DNA from: Chitinophagales bacterium
GTDB lineage: Bacteria > Bacteroidota > Bacteroidia > Chitinophagales > UBA10324
Assembly: GCA_013695715.1 (NCBI GenBank)
Contig: JACCZZ010000183.1
Coordinates: 1-6,999 of the forward strand
Direction: 5' to 3'
Length of the DNA stretch: 6,999 nt
Below, piece by piece: positions 4,819 to 6,999 of this stretch. The notes beneath the pieces were generated by a model, which worked only from the letters and a program-made list of their open reading frames with translations, was not told where the DNA came from and did no database searches. Made by a program: the position numbers and the translations under genes. Every line of letters starts with the position of its first letter. Position 1 is the first letter of the stretch.

Positions 4819-6999
4819 TTATTGCTTAGATTCTGATTTACTCTCACTATACAATTTTACTCGTAAGCTTGCAAATACAAATCTCCCCATTGAATAGGGA
4901 AGGCTATCACCACCTGAAGTGTGTATTGATGCTTGCAATGAATTAGTTTGAATATCTATAACGTTAAAAAGATTTTTAACACCCATGCTTAATGCCAGGT
5001 GCGTTTTCCACAAGTACTTGGTAATAGAAACATCAACCATAGTAAATGCTTCTATAAATGTTTGATATGAATTACCATTCTCATCTATACTAAAACCAGG
5101 AGTAGTACCTGTACTTTTAAAAAAAACAGCTCCCTCCATGCCAGGGTCCTTCAAAGTGATTAATAAATTATTCTGTAACTCTGGCGTCCATGAAAATTTA
5201 TCAACGTTTAAAGAATCAGACAATGTGTTGTATGATCCCAGCATAGAAAAGCCGGTACTATAAGAGAAATTTTTGGTTTTATATGATGCTTCAATAGTGC
5301 CTCCTGCAGATTTGTACTTATCAATATTTATATAAGTATAAAGCTGCGTTACGGGTTCCACTAATGCCAGAGTTATTATGTCATCAATATCGTTGTAGAA
5401 TAGTGAAATCTGCGCTTTTACTTTAGCTGATGTCATAACATGGTTTCCTGTAAAGGAAAGATCGTAATGATCAGAATGCTCAGCCTTAAGATTATTATTG
5501 CCCGAGATATTATGGTTTACATCAACAAAATAAAGGTCTAATTCTTTTAAAGAAGGCGATCTAAACCCGCGGGCATAAGATGCACGAAAAGAAGTGTTTT
5601 CCGAAAAATTGTATTTGATATTAATTGACGGTGTTACCGGAGCACCATAGCGGGTATTATATGAGTAACGCACACCCGGACGAATTAAAATATTAGGAAT
5701 AGGATGGAATTCTACACTTCCAAAAAGGGCATAATCATTTATTTGCTGAAAGCCAGTGGTTATTTTATTACCCTCACCCGATTCAAAGTTTACATCATAT
5801 CCTAATTGATAATTTATTTTATTTAATGGGATATTAGTACTATAAGTTCCACGGAATGCAAAAGAGTAAAAAGTAGAAGTATCCTGAATTTCATCACCAG
5901 TTAATAATGTTTGATCCAGAGTAACTAAATCTTTGCGAAATGTATTTTTAATATGGCGGTAATTAGAATATGCATTTATCAACTGCAGCTTTGCTTTCTT
6001 CATGCGCCATTCATATACCAGAGATTCATTGAGTCTTCTTGTGAAATAATAATCATCAAATCCATAAGCCTGGTAAGGCGTTAGAACAGGATTCCCTTTA
6101 TTTTGAATTTTCTGATTAAAATATTCACTCTTTACACTAGCGCTGTGAAAATCGCCTGTATAATTATAGTTAATAGATCCAAAATACTGTTCTCTGGGTT
6201 TCCATTCAAGAAAGCGTGAGGTATCAACAGGCGAATAGCCATCAAAGAACTTACGACCGCCAGAAATCGAAAGAGCGTTACTATTTTTTCTCCATAGCAA
6301 AGCTCCATCACCATTGTATGTACCCACTGATTCTGTGTACAAATTCACATTTGCTTCAAAAGGATAGCTGCTACTTTTGCGGGTGACAATATTTATGATA
6401 CCACCGATAGCGTCAGTACCATAACTTACTGACATTGGTCCTTCAATAATTTCAACGCGATTTACATTATTGAGATTGATTTGACTTAGATCAATATTCC
6501 CATTTTCCCTGCCGATAATATTAACTCCATCTACAAGTATCTTAACATTTTGGCCGGAAATTCCGTCTATGGTTGCAGCACTTCCTAAAATGTTATCCTG
6601 TGACAATCTAATGTTTAACTGATTAGATAATAGATCGGATAAATCCTGAGCAGCCATAGATCTTATAGTATTTTCATCAATAACCTTTACATTGTAAATT
6701 GATTTATCAGACGTATTGATATCATATTGACCTGTTACTACTATCTCATCTAAATCAATAGCCAATTTTGTTAGGTAGAATACATATGAAGAATCAGGGT
6801 TAATTGAATCCTCTATTGTCTGAAAGCCAAAGGAGGTTATAAGGATAGATTTTGGATAATGATAAACATTCAATACTTCTCCATTATCATCCGTAATATA
6901 AATCTCTTGCTTTTTACCATCCTTAAAATTAAGTGGCTGAAGAATAATCATGGTGCCCTTTGCAGGCTCATTCGTTCCTTTTACGACAACTTTAATTGT
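4819..6999 (-). CDS. TonB-dependent outer-membrane receptor, probably for haem (5' end outside window)
   Basis: This outer-membrane gated channel would import a ligand using TonB energy. 726 codons are visible. The frame stays open to the window edge, so the Met at 6951 is internal; 16 codons precede it, with KVVVKG, as in the carboxypeptidase-regulatory-like domain typical of Bacteroidota receptors. Numbering from that Met: the regulatory domain ends near 66; a TonB-box-like DEIVVTGQ is at 68-75; the plug spans about 85-192, with ILVDGVNIIGRENGNIDL at 138-155, VEIIEGPMSVSYGTDAIGG at 166-184 and INIVTRK at 186-192; the 22-strand barrel fills about 200-700. FRSPSLKEL (463-471), His480 and GNNNLKAE (484-491) resemble the FRAP and NPNL motifs, with the histidine between them, of HmuR-type haem receptors. 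The last strand ends at Val-Lys-Leu-Tyr (698-701) and is followed by a hydrophilic tail, SESKSESKQ. The HmuY-like gene 64 bp downstream supports a haem role. The exact ligand is inferred; another iron chelate is possible. Confidence 0.9.
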   Translation of the reverse strand, partial: TIKVVVKGTNEPAKGTMIILQPLNFKDGKKQEIYITDDNGEVLNVYHYPKSILITSFGFQTIEDSINPDSSYVFYLTKLAIDLDEIVVTGQYDINTSDKSIYNVKVIDENTIRSMAAQDLSDLLSNQLNIRLSQDNILGSAATIDGISGQNVKILVDGVNIIGRENGNIDLSQINLNNVNRVEIIEGPMSVSYGTDAIGGIINIVTRKSSSYPFEANVNLYTESVGTYNGDGALLWRKNSNALSISGGRKFFDGYSPVDTSRFLEWKPREQYFGSINYNYTGDFHSASVKSEYFNQKIQNKGNPVLTPYQAYGFDDYYFTRRLNESLVYEWRMKKAKLQLINAYSNYRHIKNTFRKDLVTLDQTLLTGDEIQDTSTFYSFAFRGTYSTNIPLNKINYQLGYDVNFESGEGNKITTGFQQINDYALFGSVEFHPIPNILIRPGVRYSYNTRYGAPVTPSINIKYNFSENTSFRASYARGFRSPSLKELDLYFVDVNHNISGNNNLKAEHSDHYDLSFTGNHVMTSAKVKAQISLFYNDIDDIITLALVEPVTQLYTYINIDKYKSAGGTIEASYKTKNFSYSTGFSMLGSYNTLSDSLNVDKFSWTPELQNNLLITLKDPGMEGAVFFKSTGTTPGFSIDENGNSYQTFIEAFTMVDVSITKYLWKTHLALSMGVKNLFNVIDIQTNSLQASIHTSGGDSLPYSMGRFVFASLRVKLYSESKSESKQ

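Noticed and set aside
6132..6314. 60-codon - strand frame inside the receptor gene
   Set aside because: It overlaps receptor barrel-coding sequence in another frame and has no independent support; its hydrophobic look comes from the barrel codons.

Overview
The window looks like a piece of Bacteroidota chromosome. It is AT-rich (about 37-38% G+C in the lines I counted). It encodes a protein with a type IX secretion (T9SS) C-terminal sorting domain, a lipoprotein with a Bacteroidota-style surface-export signal next to a TonB-dependent receptor, genes with almost no Shine-Dalgarno sequences, and several TAnnTTTG-like -7 promoter boxes. I cannot name a genus from the sequence. The 5S rRNA gene at the left edge shows that the window starts at the end of a ribosomal RNA operon.

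Layout from left to right. (1) 5S rRNA on the + strand (1-110), followed at once by a strong intrinsic terminator (119-145). (2) All protein genes lie on the - strand and so converge on the rRNA operon. The first is a secreted protein (1917-319) with a signal peptide, seven ~60-residue repeats that should fold as a seven-bladed beta-propeller, and a T9SS type A sorting domain. (3) A 285-bp gap holds a candidate promoter for that gene and the terminator of the next one. (4) A type II NADH:quinone dehydrogenase (ndh, 3480-2203) appears to be a single-gene unit with its own promoter candidate and terminator. (5) A 290-bp non-coding gap. (6) A HmuY-family lipoprotein (4754-3771) has its reading frame interrupted by one in-frame TAG codon at 4554-4556. 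(7) A TonB-dependent receptor (6999-4819) runs off the right edge, so its true start is not in the window.

The receptor and the HmuY-like lipoprotein lie 64 bp apart in the same direction and read as one haem/iron-acquisition operon: a lipidated, probably surface-exposed haem-binding protein plus the outer-membrane gate. The receptor carries motifs like those of HmuR-type haem receptors. Such operons are normally iron-regulated, but the promoter lies outside the window. NDH-2 feeds electrons from NADH to quinone and has no visible functional link to its neighbours. The propeller protein is probably an exported or surface-attached protein of unknown binding target.

No gap without a gene exceeds about 290 bp. 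I see no CRISPR array, insertion sequence, tRNA, integrase or phage gene. I found no convincing undescribed system. The observation most worth following up is the single nonsense codon in the otherwise intact HmuY-like gene.
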